The translations under genes were made by a program, and so were the position numbers. Source: Candidatus Hydrogenedentota bacterium (GTDB taxonomy: Bacteria; Hydrogenedentota; Hydrogenedentia; Hydrogenedentales; SLHB01). Taken from it: 64,000 nucleotides of DNA. Positions 38,996-47,943 of the stretch are shown here, piece after piece. The notes under the pieces were generated by a model that was not told where the DNA came from, made no database searches, and saw only the letters and a list, made by a program, of their open reading frames with translations. The stretch spans positions 33,295-97,294 of the forward strand of contig JADLGB010000164.1 in NCBI GenBank assembly GCA_020849535.1, written 5' to 3'. The stretch's first letter is position 1; the number at the start of each line of letters is the position of its first letter.

Positions 38996-39430
38996 GCCCG
39001 GCTTCCACGCCGGACGTCTTCGCTATATCATGGCGTCCGGCCCGTGTACTTCTGCATCAGCGCGACGCGCTTGGCCCGATCCAATCAAGAGCACAGGCGA
39101 GGGCGCCTATGCCACACGTCTGTCTACCATTCGTTGTCTTGCAGAAACTCCTGAAGTCTTCTGCAAACCAGGGTCGGCAAGAAAAGAGGAACCCCTACGG
39201 TTTGGGCAAGCGCGTGTGGGACAGGCGCCCTCGCCTGTGTCGCATCTAGGGTCAATGGTTCGTCCTTCAACGCAGGAACAGGAGGACGGTCTGGACCATC
39301 TGCCGACACCGCAGGCAAGCCTGCTCCGCAAAAGCAGCCACGCCGTGGCGTGGCCGCACTCCATATAGGAAGCGGTCGCACTCTCAGCGTGACGGTCTTT
39401 TTGCGCCCGGAATCCACGCCGGGCGTCTTT
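38996..39430. repeat. Cluster of palindromic repeats upstream of the RDD/MoxR operon
   Basis: The 610-bp gap 38855-39464 has no gene I can support. It holds a stem GCCGGACG/CGTCCGGC (39009-39041). A large inverted repeat 39091-39118 / 39213-39240 matches at 25 of 28 (core CAGGCGAGGGCGCC) around 94 bp. A second copy of the TCCACGCCGG.CGTCTT motif occurs near 39410-39428 (first copy near 39004-39020). The operon's promoter must lie here or nearer the gene, but I see no convincing one. Confidence 0.65.
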
Positions 39431-39464
39431 GAACGGGTTGAGTGGCCGGACCGAGCGGCGGCGG

Positions 39465-41444
39465 TCAGCGGAGTTGCAGGTTTCCGGAGACAGCCGCGCA
39501 GGTCAGCACCGTGCGTGCGGCGTCGAGACTGTCCACGGGGCGGGCTTCGTTCGCGCGCCGGAAGATCTCCGGTAGGACTACGACGAGCCGTTCAAGCCTT
39601 TCGGGATGATCGCGCCACAGCATTGCGAGCTGAAACGCGGTGCGCAGCGCCACTTCAGGTGCCGTGGACTCAAGCGATTGCAGTGCGACGGCGGCAACGG
39701 CGTCCCAGCGCGGATCTTCGGCATCGATGATGCCGGTGGGCCATAGCGCCAGCGCTTGGACCTGGTTCACCTCGGAGTCAATACTCTCATCGAACCACGT
39801 GCGTACCCGGTCCTCCAGATCGCGCTGGCACGTTTGCCACTCCGGCCGCTCCTCACCGAGGATTCCCGCGATGGCCAACGCGCTTTTGAGTCCCACATAG
39901 GCTGCAATGAGAAAGGAGGCCGATTCGTCTTCTCCGAGGGATTCCGGCGCGAAGGAGTAGACGGGCGTATTGGGCCGCTGTCCGGAACGGTTCATCAGGA
40001 ATGCGGCCATTGCCTGCGCAGTATCCCAGTGGCGCGACAGGAAGGCCTTCCCGGACTCGGCGTCCATGTTTGCGGCATGCTGCCAGATTGCCCACAGGAG
40101 CCATGCCGGCGCTTCGCCGTCAAGTATCACATGCGGAGCGCCCTGGCTTTCATTTGTGTGCAGCGCGGCAGGCAGCGACCCCGCGGGCATGCCCGGACGA
40201 TCCTCTCTTCTCACCGCGGACAGCAGGAATTCGAGGTGACGTTCGGCCGTTTCCGTTTGCCTGAGTGCATCGAGGGCAAGGCCCGCCCAAATGCTGTGCC
40301 TCGGAATATCAACCGCGAGCGGCGGACGCGCGAGCGGCGCGCGAACGATGGCATGGTTTTCATAGTCTAACGAGGCTGCCAAAGTGGACTGAGCGTTCAG
40401 AAGCGCCTCCTGGAGCTTCGGATCCGCATGGACCCACGGTGGCAATGCGCCGAGTAGCCGCTGCACATATTCGCGCGATTCCTGCAGGATGCCCTCGTAT
40501 CCTCGCTCGGTCGCGTATTGAAGCCCAGCAAGAACTTCTTCGTGCGTCTTCCCGAACGCAAGGAAGATTGTCGCGGTTCGTTCACGCTCGGTCGCATGTA
40601 TTGGAAAGGCCGCCGCGCTTGCGGTCTGGCCCATGGCGGACGCTGCGTGCGCGCCCTCGCCCGTCTCGAGTTGTGCGCGGACAGACTGTGGGCCATCGGC
40701 CGGTCCGCACCACACAAAGGCGCGTTGCTCGACGACGGTGTAGCCAATCCAGACGCCATCACGCGCGACGGCTCCCGGGGGTGGTGCCGCATCCTGGCGT
40801 GTCCAAGTTTCGGCCTCGCGCCAGTCGATGGATGACAGGGCGGAGGGGCGGAAATGGAAGGCGGTACGATGTGCGGTGTCCAGGTATGCCGCGAAATCGC
40901 GAAGACTCGCGGGCAATCCACTCGCATCCGGTAACTCCGGAATCACGCGATCGTCTGGTGAAAAATCGGCATACCAGAAGGCATCAAGGTCTTGCTGCAG
41001 GCCGGAGATGCTCAGGCGGATGCAGGCCAGGCCTTTGTTGGGGTGCACAGTCAGTTCCTGCGTGAGCGAAATGTCGAGGCCGGGAAGAGAGTGGCTGCTA
41101 GTCAGGGTCGTGCCATGTCGTTGCGCAAGTTGGGTGGTCTGCGGTTCGAGCCAATATGTCTTGCCTGCGTAACGGAACCCCCATGAAAGCCCGCGGGGCG
41201 CGACCGCCCGGGCATCTGACGCATTGGCGTCGCGCGGGGGAGGCGGTACTTGGTTGGGCGAGCCTGGACCAGGCCAGCGGCATACGGTGATGCATCCGTC
41301 AGCGTCGAGGCCCAGGGTGAGCCCGCCGTTGCCCACGACCGCCACGCACTCGGGCGGCCCCCACATGTGTTCCAAGGTCCCATAGCCGGCCCCATGCGCC
41401 GAGACGCTGGCGAGCATGCCGAGTCCCCATAGCCAGAACCGCAT
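39465..41444 (-). CDS. Exported protein resembling alpha/alpha-barrel glycoside hydrolases
   Basis: 659 residues. A signal peptide (WLWGLGMLASVSAHGAG) is followed by a beta-sandwich-like N-terminal half (about 30-290) and a helical C-terminal half (about 310-650) with repeated helix pairs, for example HSIWAGLALDALRQTETAERH. This layout is that of glucoamylase-type (GH15-like) or amylo-glucosidase-like enzymes. No catalytic motif can be assigned with confidence. ATG 41444 follows the upstream stop by 2 nt and has GGAG 8 nt before it; the open stretch further upstream is a shadow of the next gene. Confidence 0.6.
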   Translation of the reverse strand: MRFWLWGLGMLASVSAHGAGYGTLEHMWGPPECVAVVGNGGLTLGLDADGCITVCRWPGPGSPNQVPPPPRDANASDARAVAPRGLSWGFRYAGKTYWLEPQTTQLAQRHGTTLTSSHSLPGLDISLTQELTVHPNKGLACIRLSISGLQQDLDAFWYADFSPDDRVIPELPDASGLPASLRDFAAYLDTAHRTAFHFRPSALSSIDWREAETWTRQDAAPPPGAVARDGVWIGYTVVEQRAFVWCGPADGPQSVRAQLETGEGAHAASAMGQTASAAAFPIHATERERTATIFLAFGKTHEEVLAGLQYATERGYEGILQESREYVQRLLGALPPWVHADPKLQEALLNAQSTLAASLDYENHAIVRAPLARPPLAVDIPRHSIWAGLALDALRQTETAERHLEFLLSAVRREDRPGMPAGSLPAALHTNESQGAPHVILDGEAPAWLLWAIWQHAANMDAESGKAFLSRHWDTAQAMAAFLMNRSGQRPNTPVYSFAPESLGEDESASFLIAAYVGLKSALAIAGILGEERPEWQTCQRDLEDRVRTWFDESIDSEVNQVQALALWPTGIIDAEDPRWDAVAAVALQSLESTAPEVALRTAFQLAMLWRDHPERLERLVVVLPEIFRRANEARPVDSLDAARTVLTCAAVSGNLQLR

Positions 41445-41446
41445 GG

Positions 41447-42880
41447 TCAGTCTCCAGCCTGTTTCGCGGGATCGCAGAGGTTCCCATTGAAGGAAGACCA
41501 TTCGCCCTCCGCGCGCGCATTGATGTGCAGCGTACCCAGATGGGAGAGGGCATCGATCTTGGGGGAGAGTGCGCCTTGAGCTTCCTCGCCACTCATGCGC
41601 GGCAACAGCGAATTGGATGCGATAATTCTGGCGATACCTTGCGCGGCCTTGCCGGCACTTTCCCAGGACATGCGCAGCGTCACGTCCACGTCCGCCGTTT
41701 CGGCCGGCCCCGCCGATAGCGAACCCGCGAGCGCCGCCATCCTTGGTTCGTTCAGGGTCACGATCCAATCGCGGCCACTGCGGCCCAGGCACGGCGAGAG
41801 TTGTTCCCCCAGCCACGGAATGTAGAGCCCGGGCTGACCGTCCCACTCGTAGGGAATGCTGACGTGATGGGCGGCCAAGGGCGCCAAGGGATGTGCTGCG
41901 TTCGCAGTGCTTCCGCCACGCATCACGAACGCCGCGTCTGGAATAGGCAAGGTGTCCTCCACGCTTACGTCCAGCAGGGCCAATGCAACGTGATGGAACC
42001 CCGCGTCCCAGCTCTCGGAAAGTTGAGTCACGTCCCAGCCACTCAACGCAATTAAGAGAGACTGCTTGTGCGATTCCCATTCAGGAAGAGAAGCTGCCGT
42101 GCGCTCCACCATTGCCGCCAATGTCAACAGATCGTCAGTGGTGCGTGCCGCGATGGCGAAGACCGGCGGCTGAGGCCACGCGTTGGTAAGGCTCAAGGGC
42201 CCCTCGCCATCGGACAGTTGCATGTGCACTTGACCTTCCACGCGAAGTCCCGGTCCCGGCAGCGTTCGTATATACCCTTCCGGGCTTCCTGTCCATTGGA
42301 AGGCGAGTTCGCCGTCCGAACGCGAGCGCAGAGGGCCCGTGTCGCCATTCACGAGACAGTTCATCACATACTCCCGCGAGCGGCTGGCAATGAGGAACCC
42401 ATCCCGCCACGCATAGTGATACGGGCCGTACACGGCGATACCGTCGGCGTCGGGCCGGTGTCCGAGCAACCGCGCGGACCAGTCCACCGTTCGCAACAGA
42501 ATTCCTGGAAAGACGCACAGGCCGATGTCGTCTTGCGATTTGGCCATGGTTACGCGCTGGCCGAGCCAGACGCGCCAGCGCAGGGGAGTCGGGCGAATAC
42601 CGGTGTCGAGACGGATGGCCAGTTCGAACGCGCTTTGCGGCCGCGGCCACTCCTTGCGCATACGCTGGAACGCATCGCCCTGGGCAAGGCGTCTCCAGAA
42701 CTGGGGGAAGTTGGAGGTGGAAAGGACCCACGTGGAGCCCTGTGGGCGAATGCCGTGGAGAGGAGCCGCTGCGAGCGTGCGCTGGTCCATCCACACAAGC
42801 GCGGCGACTACAATTGCGAAAGCGAATAAGGCCCGCCACCCGCGGAGACCGTTCCAAATGCGCCTGATGATGCTGGCCAA
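41447..42880 (-). CDS. Membrane-anchored protein of unknown function
   Basis: 477 residues. One N-terminal membrane helix (ALFAFAIVVAALVWM, about 17-31) is followed by an extracytoplasmic domain of alternating strands and helices with no motif I recognise. Repeated phrases such as FAIAARTTDDLLTLAAMVER and a segment with substrate-like Trp residues suggest a beta-rich protein reminiscent of DUF3352-like proteins; that is weak. The apparent start is TTG at 42880, 8 nt after the preceding stop codon, and no better in-frame start lies before the membrane helix. Coupled to the genes on both sides. Confidence 0.6.
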   Translation of the reverse strand: MASIIRRIWNGLRGWRALFAFAIVVAALVWMDQRTLAAAPLHGIRPQGSTWVLSTSNFPQFWRRLAQGDAFQRMRKEWPRPQSAFELAIRLDTGIRPTPLRWRVWLGQRVTMAKSQDDIGLCVFPGILLRTVDWSARLLGHRPDADGIAVYGPYHYAWRDGFLIASRSREYVMNCLVNGDTGPLRSRSDGELAFQWTGSPEGYIRTLPGPGLRVEGQVHMQLSDGEGPLSLTNAWPQPPVFAIAARTTDDLLTLAAMVERTAASLPEWESHKQSLLIALSGWDVTQLSESWDAGFHHVALALLDVSVEDTLPIPDAAFVMRGGSTANAAHPLAPLAAHHVSIPYEWDGQPGLYIPWLGEQLSPCLGRSGRDWIVTLNEPRMAALAGSLSAGPAETADVDVTLRMSWESAGKAAQGIARIIASNSLLPRMSGEEAQGALSPKIDALSHLGTLHINARAEGEWSSFNGNLCDPAKQAGD

Positions 42881-42890
42881 GGGAGGGCGC

Positions 42891-43163
42891 CTAGGTCGCG
42901 TTCCAAACGGCTTCTTTTTCTTTGTCCCGCTTGGCTTCCAGGGAATTCACGGCATCCGTCAGTTCGCTGCGGATTTGCGCGACTTCTTCGGCGGACGCGG
43001 CCTGAGAAAGGCGGCCATCGAGGCGGAGCCGTTCTTCCGCGAGCCTCGCTTCGTAGCGTTTGTCGATTTCCGCGATGGCCTCACGTTGCGCGTCCGTCAG
43101 TTTCTGGGACGGTCCGCTTTCCTTTTCCAGACGCTCGAGTGCGATTTCGTAGGCGCTTTTCAC
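42891..43163 (-). CDS. Small charged coiled-coil protein, function unknown
   Basis: 90 residues, one continuous helix rich in Glu, Arg, Lys and Ala (SAYEIALERLEKESG, DAQREAIAEIDKRYEARL, SLEAKRDKEKEAVW). Start is GTG at 43163 with AGGAGG about 9 nt upstream. No signal or membrane segment; cytoplasmic. 35 bp after the 162-residue gene and 10 bp before the membrane protein gene, so part of the same transcript. Not recognised as a named family. Confidence 0.65.
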   Translation of the reverse strand: MKSAYEIALERLEKESGPSQKLTDAQREAIAEIDKRYEARLAEERLRLDGRLSQAASAEEVAQIRSELTDAVNSLEAKRDKEKEAVWNAT

Positions 43164-43198
43164 TGGTCATCCTCCTGCGCGTCGTTCCTTGCCCGCGA

Positions 43199-43687
43199 TC
43201 ACAGCGCGAACTCGTCGTCGAGAATGCTGGCGATGAATCGCTCGATTGATATGGGATAATACCGGCTGTTGGGGGTTACAATCACCCCCGTGGTGATATC
43301 TTCAAAGCGCTCCAGGTCGTCCAGGGTTTCGGAGAGTACGCGGTCGAGCGTGGCTTCGAGATGCCGCACCTCGAGATGCTCGGAAGTGCATTCAACGGGC
43401 CTGCCACGGAATCCGAGGAAACCGAACATCCGCCCCGTCAACGCCTCGTCGACATTCTCTTCGCCAAAGATCTCTCCGTAGCTCGGCTCGCAGTGAGACG
43501 GGCGAATCACGAATCGCGGCGACACCTGCACCTTCCCGCGCACCCGCATCGTGCCGGATTCCAGCCCAAGCCGTGTCCCGAGGCACACGTACGGGAGTTC
43601 GTGGTATCCGCTGATAATCCCGTGAGTGGGCTTCTTGACGATCTGGGTGTTCCGGAAGATTTCGCGCATATCGTCGCCGCTGAACAT
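43199..43687 (-). CDS. Conserved-looking hypothetical protein, function unknown
   Basis: 162 residues, mixed alpha/beta, no signal or membrane segment. Visible segments: TQIVKKPTHGIISGYHELPY, then VRGKVQVSPRFVIRP and ILDDEFAL at the C-terminus. The ATG has AAGGAG 5 nt upstream, a strong start. I do not recognise the family; the middle could be a small regulatory or binding fold. First of four minus-strand genes (43687 to 39465). Confidence 0.65.
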   Translation of the reverse strand: MFSGDDMREIFRNTQIVKKPTHGIISGYHELPYVCLGTRLGLESGTMRVRGKVQVSPRFVIRPSHCEPSYGEIFGEENVDEALTGRMFGFLGFRGRPVECTSEHLEVRHLEATLDRVLSETLDDLERFEDITTGVIVTPNSRYYPISIERFIASILDDEFAL

Positions 43688-43975
43688 CCAACTCCTTCAA
43701 CACGCGGCATCACTTGCCGATTCCATCCACTACGCTCTCCATGAAGTGTAGCGCACCTTTTAAGTGGAGGGCAAACCGCCGAGCGCGGTCCTTGGCTGGC
43801 GGAACGGACGTTTTGCCCGCGATTGTGGGTGGCTCTTCGTGCGTTCGGCTTACACGGCAGGAGCGATTCATCGCGGTCGTACGGCCCTTGATCCGCAGAG
43901 CTTGAATCCGGCTTCGATAATTCTTACGGTATCGCCATCCCTGCTGCAAGGGTCATGACACAAGGAGAAAATCTC

Positions 43976-44092
43976 ATGGGCGGATCGATTTGGGATGACA
44001 CGGACATTGTGCATGTGCTGAGAGAGATCATATTGGCGTTTATCCGGCAATTGCTGACGCTGCTCGCGCAGTTCGGCGACGGGTCCTTGTGA
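43976..44092 (+). CDS. Candidate 38-residue small protein
   Basis: Open frame ATG to TGA of 38 codons, MGGSIWDDTDIVHVLREIIL and onward. AAGGAG is 9 nt upstream, in a 462-bp gap with no larger gene. The middle (VLREIILAFIRQLLTLLAQF) is an amphipathic or membrane-leaning helix, and the ends are acidic and glycine-rich. It points toward the end of the sigma-54 regulator gene on the other strand. It could be a real microprotein or chance; nothing else supports it. Confidence 0.4.
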   Translation: MGGSIWDDTDIVHVLREIILAFIRQLLTLLAQFGDGSL

Positions 44093-44149
44093 GCGGCTTT
44101 CGTTCGAACTCATCGCCCCGCGTTCAGCAAACCCAGCGTGAAAGCCGGC

Positions 44150-45562
44150 TCAGCGTGCGGTGTGATCGCGGATGTCGTACTTGCGCACTTTGTAGGTCAT
44201 GTCGCTGCGGGTGAGGCCCAGTTTTCGGGCAGCCTCGGCCTGGGCGCCGCCTGAGGCGTCGAGCGCCCGGATGAGCAAGTCGCGTTCGAGGCGATCGAGA
44301 ACTTCGCGCACATTCAGTTCGCCAGGTAAGGCTGCGATCACATCTTCTAAAGTGCAAGGGCCTTTGACTCGATCAAAGGCGGAAAGCGCGGGCCCCATCA
44401 TGCCGGTGGCTGGGAAGTCACTTGTGCCTAGCTCCGCGCCACGCCCGAGGATGTAGGCGCGCTCGATCAGATTGCGGAGTTCGCGCACGTTACCGGGAAA
44501 CGAGTACGCGCCCAGTGCGTCCACCGCTTCCGGTGCGATAGTGCGTCTCGGTACCTTGAGATCCTTGGCGACTTTTCCGAGGAAGTGCTCGACCAGCACC
44601 GGGATATCGCCCGATCGATCGCGCAGGGGAGGTATCGTCAGCGGTACAACCGCGAGCCGGAAGTACAGGTCTTCGCGGAACTGCCCTTCCCTCACGCGGG
44701 ACTCGAGATCGCGATGTGTTGCCGCGATGATGCGCACGTCCACGTTGCGCGGCGTGGTGGAACCCACGCGCAAGATCTCGCCATCCGTCAAGACGCGCAA
44801 GAGCTTTGCCTGGAGCCCCAGCGACATTTCGCCGGCTTCATCAAGGAACAGTGTGCCCTTGTGAGCCGCCTCGAACAGGCCCTGGCGCGCCTGGTCCGCA
44901 CCTGTAAACGAGCCGCGCTCGTGGCCGAAAAGCTGGCTTTCCAACAAGTCCTCCGGCATCGCGGCGCAGTTCACGGCGACGAAGGGGTGATTCGAGCGTT
45001 GGCTGCGGTTGTGGATGGCGCGCGCGACGAGTTCCTTGCCCGTTCCGGTCTCCCCGCGAATCAGCACCGTGGCATTCGTGGGCGCGGCGCGCAGGATGAA
45101 CTCGCGCACCTCGCGCATGGCCGGGCTGTCGCCGAGGAGTTCGGTGTCTTCCGCGAGGCGTTCCACCTCGTCGCGCAAGCGCTCATTCTCGCGCAGGAGC
45201 GCCGCGTGGCTGCACGCGCGGGCGACTGCCGCGCGCACGGTATCGGGATTGAACGGTTTGGTGATAAAGTCGAACGCGCCTTCCCGCATGGCCGTCACGG
45301 CCAGTTCGATGGTGGCGTATGCCGTGATCATGATCACCGGCAGTGTGGGATCGGCGTCCTTGGCCGCGGCCAGGAGAGACAAGCCATCGCCATCGGGCAA
45401 GCGCTGATCCGTGATGACGAGGTCGAGCGGCTGGGCCGTCAACACAGCGAGTCCCTTTTGAACGGTATCGGCCTCAAGGACTTCATGTCCATCCTTCTCG
45501 AAGAGCACCGTGAGGATTCGGCGCATGCCGGCCTCGTCTTCCACGACCAGTATCCGGTTCAC
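44150..45562 (-). CDS. Sigma-54-dependent response regulator (NtrC family)
   Basis: 470 residues. The receiver domain (1-120) has phospho-acceptor Asp52 in VITDQRLPDGDG. A sigma-54 AAA+ domain follows (about 142-375) with Walker A GETGTGKE and the sigma-54 contact loop as GSFTGA in HERGSFTGADQAR (the usual form is GAFTGA). A Fis-type DNA-binding helix-turn-helix ends the protein (GGAQAEAARKLGLTRSDMTY). It activates sigma-54 promoters when phosphorylated by the kinase encoded just upstream. Start is GTG at 45562, overlapping that kinase's stop by 4 bp (GTGA). Confidence 0.95.
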   Translation of the reverse strand: MNRILVVEDEAGMRRILTVLFEKDGHEVLEADTVQKGLAVLTAQPLDLVITDQRLPDGDGLSLLAAAKDADPTLPVIMITAYATIELAVTAMREGAFDFITKPFNPDTVRAAVARACSHAALLRENERLRDEVERLAEDTELLGDSPAMREVREFILRAAPTNATVLIRGETGTGKELVARAIHNRSQRSNHPFVAVNCAAMPEDLLESQLFGHERGSFTGADQARQGLFEAAHKGTLFLDEAGEMSLGLQAKLLRVLTDGEILRVGSTTPRNVDVRIIAATHRDLESRVREGQFREDLYFRLAVVPLTIPPLRDRSGDIPVLVEHFLGKVAKDLKVPRRTIAPEAVDALGAYSFPGNVRELRNLIERAYILGRGAELGTSDFPATGMMGPALSAFDRVKGPCTLEDVIAALPGELNVREVLDRLERDLLIRALDASGGAQAEAARKLGLTRSDMTYKVRKYDIRDHTAR

Positions 45563-46875
45563 GATTCCCCCTTGCCCGCATCCGGCGCATCGGGCGCCAG
45601 GGCTTTCGGCAGCGTCAGCGTGAAGCGCACGCGCCCGGCCGTGTTCTCCGTCAATTCCAGTTCTCCGCCGTGGGCGCGCGCGATGTTGCGCGCGATAGCG
45701 AGGCCCAAGCCGGTGCCACGCGGTTTGGTTGTAAAGAAAGGCTCGAAGATGCGCGGCGCGACTTCCGGTGGCACTGGTTCGCCCGAGTTCTCAACAAACA
45801 GTTCCAGGGCCGAACTTCCATTCAAGGCACAGCCCAGCGTGATGCGGCCGCCACGACCTGCAGCGTCGATGGCATTCATCACGAGATTCAGCATCACCTG
45901 CTGGATCTGGAATCCATCGAACCGGGCGGTCCGGTCCGCCACGTATACGGTCTCGATCGTGACGCCAACCTCTCCCGCGCGCGCCTTGGCGATGGACTCC
46001 ACATAGCCGATCAGGTTGGCCACGGACTCCGGCTGCACATTCGGCTTGGCGGTCCGCGCATAGGCCAGGAAATCCGTGGTGAACGTCTCCAGCCGCTGGG
46101 CCTCCGCCGCCGCGATATCAAACATCTCGCTGCAGAGCGCCGGGTCCATTCCCGGCTGTTTTGCGGTGGATAGGGAACTCGAGATCATGGCGATGGGGTT
46201 GCGGATTTCGTGGGCGATGGCGCTGGCAAGTCGTCCAATCGCGGCATGCTTTTCTTCGGATACAAGCCGGTCGCGCGTGGTCTCGAGTTCGGCGAGCGTT
46301 GCCTGCAACTTGCCCTGTTCGTTTCGCAGTTGTGCCACGAGCAGCCACGCCACCAAGCCCACCGCGAAGTAAATGAGCACCATCGTGGCGGCTTCGAAAT
46401 ACTCGCTGAGATTCACGGCCGCGTGGCCTCGGAAGTAGACCCACACCTGCAGTAGCGTGAGGACACCCGCCACCCCCGCGACACCCAAGGTACCCGGCAG
46501 CGAATAGCGGAACGCGGCCGCGATCACGGGGAGCACCAGCAGCACGGTGTAGTGCGAATCTTCGCTGGTGGCCAGCATGGATACCAGCGTTGCAAATGCG
46601 ATGTGCAGGATGATGGACAGATGCGCGTACGCGCAGACGACCTTCCAGCCCAGTGGCCGCTTGAGGGAGTTTAGCCAGAGCAGTTCCACGGTCTGCATCA
46701 GGAAACGCCCGCCGAAGAGGGCGATCACCAGCCTCGACGGCAAGCCGAGCACTGACTGGAAGAGAAGTTGAACCAACAGCAGGGAGGCAATAATCCCGAG
46801 ATTCAAGAGGATGATCGTGGTTTCCTGGCGGCGAAAGATGTCAAAATCCACGCAGGCGGTCAGAGCCGTTGACAC
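45559..46875 (-). CDS. Membrane sensor histidine kinase (NtrB/PilS-like)
   Basis: About 438 residues from GTG 46875; the open frame reaches 47019 but the first 48 codons look non-coding. Six or so membrane helices (about 20-180) are followed by a short coiled coil and a HisKA domain with the phospho-His in LASAIAHEIRNPIAMI. A HATPase domain with GTGLGLAIARNIARAHGGEL follows. It phosphorylates the sigma-54 regulator whose gene overlaps it. The six-helix sensor with cytosolic kinase resembles PilS, but no pilus gene is in the window, so the stimulus is unknown. Confidence 0.9.
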   Translation of the reverse strand: MSTALTACVDFDIFRRQETTIILLNLGIIASLLLVQLLFQSVLGLPSRLVIALFGGRFLMQTVELLWLNSLKRPLGWKVVCAYAHLSIILHIAFATLVSMLATSEDSHYTVLLVLPVIAAAFRYSLPGTLGVAGVAGVLTLLQVWVYFRGHAAVNLSEYFEAATMVLIYFAVGLVAWLLVAQLRNEQGKLQATLAELETTRDRLVSEEKHAAIGRLASAIAHEIRNPIAMISSSLSTAKQPGMDPALCSEMFDIAAAEAQRLETFTTDFLAYARTAKPNVQPESVANLIGYVESIAKARAGEVGVTIETVYVADRTARFDGFQIQQVMLNLVMNAIDAAGRGGRITLGCALNGSSALELFVENSGEPVPPEVAPRIFEPFFTTKPRGTGLGLAIARNIARAHGGELELTENTAGRVRFTLTLPKALAPDAPDAGKGES

Positions 46876-47033
46876 AAGACTGCCTTGCCGTCCGGATGAC
46901 TCCGGGCGGTCCGTGCGTGCAGTGGTGTCAATCCGCGAATTCAACGAGCCATTCTTCCCCCGCCTGTTGCCTGCGATTCGGCACGCGCCTGAATTGCCTC
47001 CAAGTATAGAGCAGTACATGATTCTACCGCCAC

Positions 47034-47585
47034 CTATCGCTCGTCTTCTTCGTCTTCGTGCTCTTCATGTTCGACGGGTTTGCCGAGCGTGGACGGGCCT
47101 GTGGCAATCAATGCCTGCACGCCGTACTCGTGGACCAGCCGCCCGCCTTCATGCGCGGTATTGACCAGCAACACGGCGCCAAACGCATACAGGCACAGGA
47201 ACGCGACGCACAGTCCCGTACGCAGCATGGGCTTGACCGTCGTACCTAGGACGAGAGGGGTCACGACAATCGCCGCGAAAATCAGGGTCAACACGGCAAA
47301 CACCGTGCGCGTGGTTTCTGCGAGGTCTTCATGGTGTTCCAGGGTCGCCGAGATGGCCTCGTTCCGTTCCACCAGTTCGCCGGCTGCTTCTCCCGTGGAC
47401 ACCGCGGCGAAGGCCCCCAGCGTACCGAGGACCATCAGGATGAGGGCGGCCGCGGCCAGACCATTCCACTGCTTTGGAAAGATGAGCCCCAGCACGACGA
47501 AAAGGGGCGCCACGAGCAGGAGTGCGATGGGGAAGTGGACGATCAACGGGTGCATCCCGTCCCAACTGGGAAATGGCGGCAGCAT
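47034..47585 (-). CDS. DUF2231 family membrane protein
   Basis: 183 residues, four to five membrane helices. The family motif HPLIVHFPIALL is at residues 12-23, whose two His residues may bind heme or metal in this family. The C-terminus is unusual: a His/Glu/Asp tail (EHEEHEDEEDER) that could bind metal. AGGAGG lies about 9 nt before ATG 47585. It lies upstream of the kinase gene, whose most likely start is 159 bp beyond. Function uncertain; electron transfer or metal handling are guesses. Confidence 0.85.
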   Translation of the reverse strand: MLPPFPSWDGMHPLIVHFPIALLLVAPLFVVLGLIFPKQWNGLAAAALILMVLGTLGAFAAVSTGEAAGELVERNEAISATLEHHEDLAETTRTVFAVLTLIFAAIVVTPLVLGTTVKPMLRTGLCVAFLCLYAFGAVLLVNTAHEGGRLVHEYGVQALIATGPSTLGKPVEHEEHEDEEDER

Positions 47586-47630
47586 GTTTCTAATCCTCCT
47601 CGTGGTAACCGTTCCGCGCATTTTCGAGTG

Positions 47631-47660
47631 GCCAGCCGCCGACGGGAGACGGCGGCTGGC
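47631..47660. repeat. 10-bp GC-rich hairpin in the DUF2231 leader
   Basis: GCCAGCCGCC - GACGGGAGAC - GGCGGCTGGC, perfect 10-bp arms, 46 bp upstream of the DUF2231 start codon. No T-run, so either a REP-type element or a leader structure. The rest of 47586-47940 holds no gene I can support. Confidence 0.55.
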
Positions 47661-47897
47661 GCGGGGTAGAGACTCGCGGTCAGGAGACCGTGACAAGCGT
47701 CACCATGGAGAGGAGCATGGCCTGTGCCAATCGAAGACTTGAATCTCCGGCATTGGAACTAAAGGACTTACGTGAAGTGTCCCACTGCGGGTGCCCCCGT
47801 AGCTTGAATGCTTGAACAGGTTGCACCCAACGGTGCTTGAGAATTCGAGCACGCTCCGGTGATCACCGGGATCTGTTTTTCCCACAGACCGCACCTG

Positions 47898-47906
47898 TGC
47901 TATGCT
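47898..47906 (+). promoter_or_regulatory. Candidate extended -10 promoter for the four-helix-bundle gene
   Basis: TGC-TATGCT, an extended -10 form with the TG one base before the hexamer; no clear -35. Transcription would start near 47913, so the RNA would include the whole inverted repeat and array that follow. Motif-based inference only. Confidence 0.35.
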
Positions 47907-47943
47907 GATTTAGTAAAGGGGGCAAACGTGGGGGATTAGCCAT

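Noticed and set aside
43791..43815. Sigma-54 promoter ahead of the small candidate gene
   Set aside because: TGGC and TTGC are present, but GG and GC are 15 bp apart instead of the required 10.
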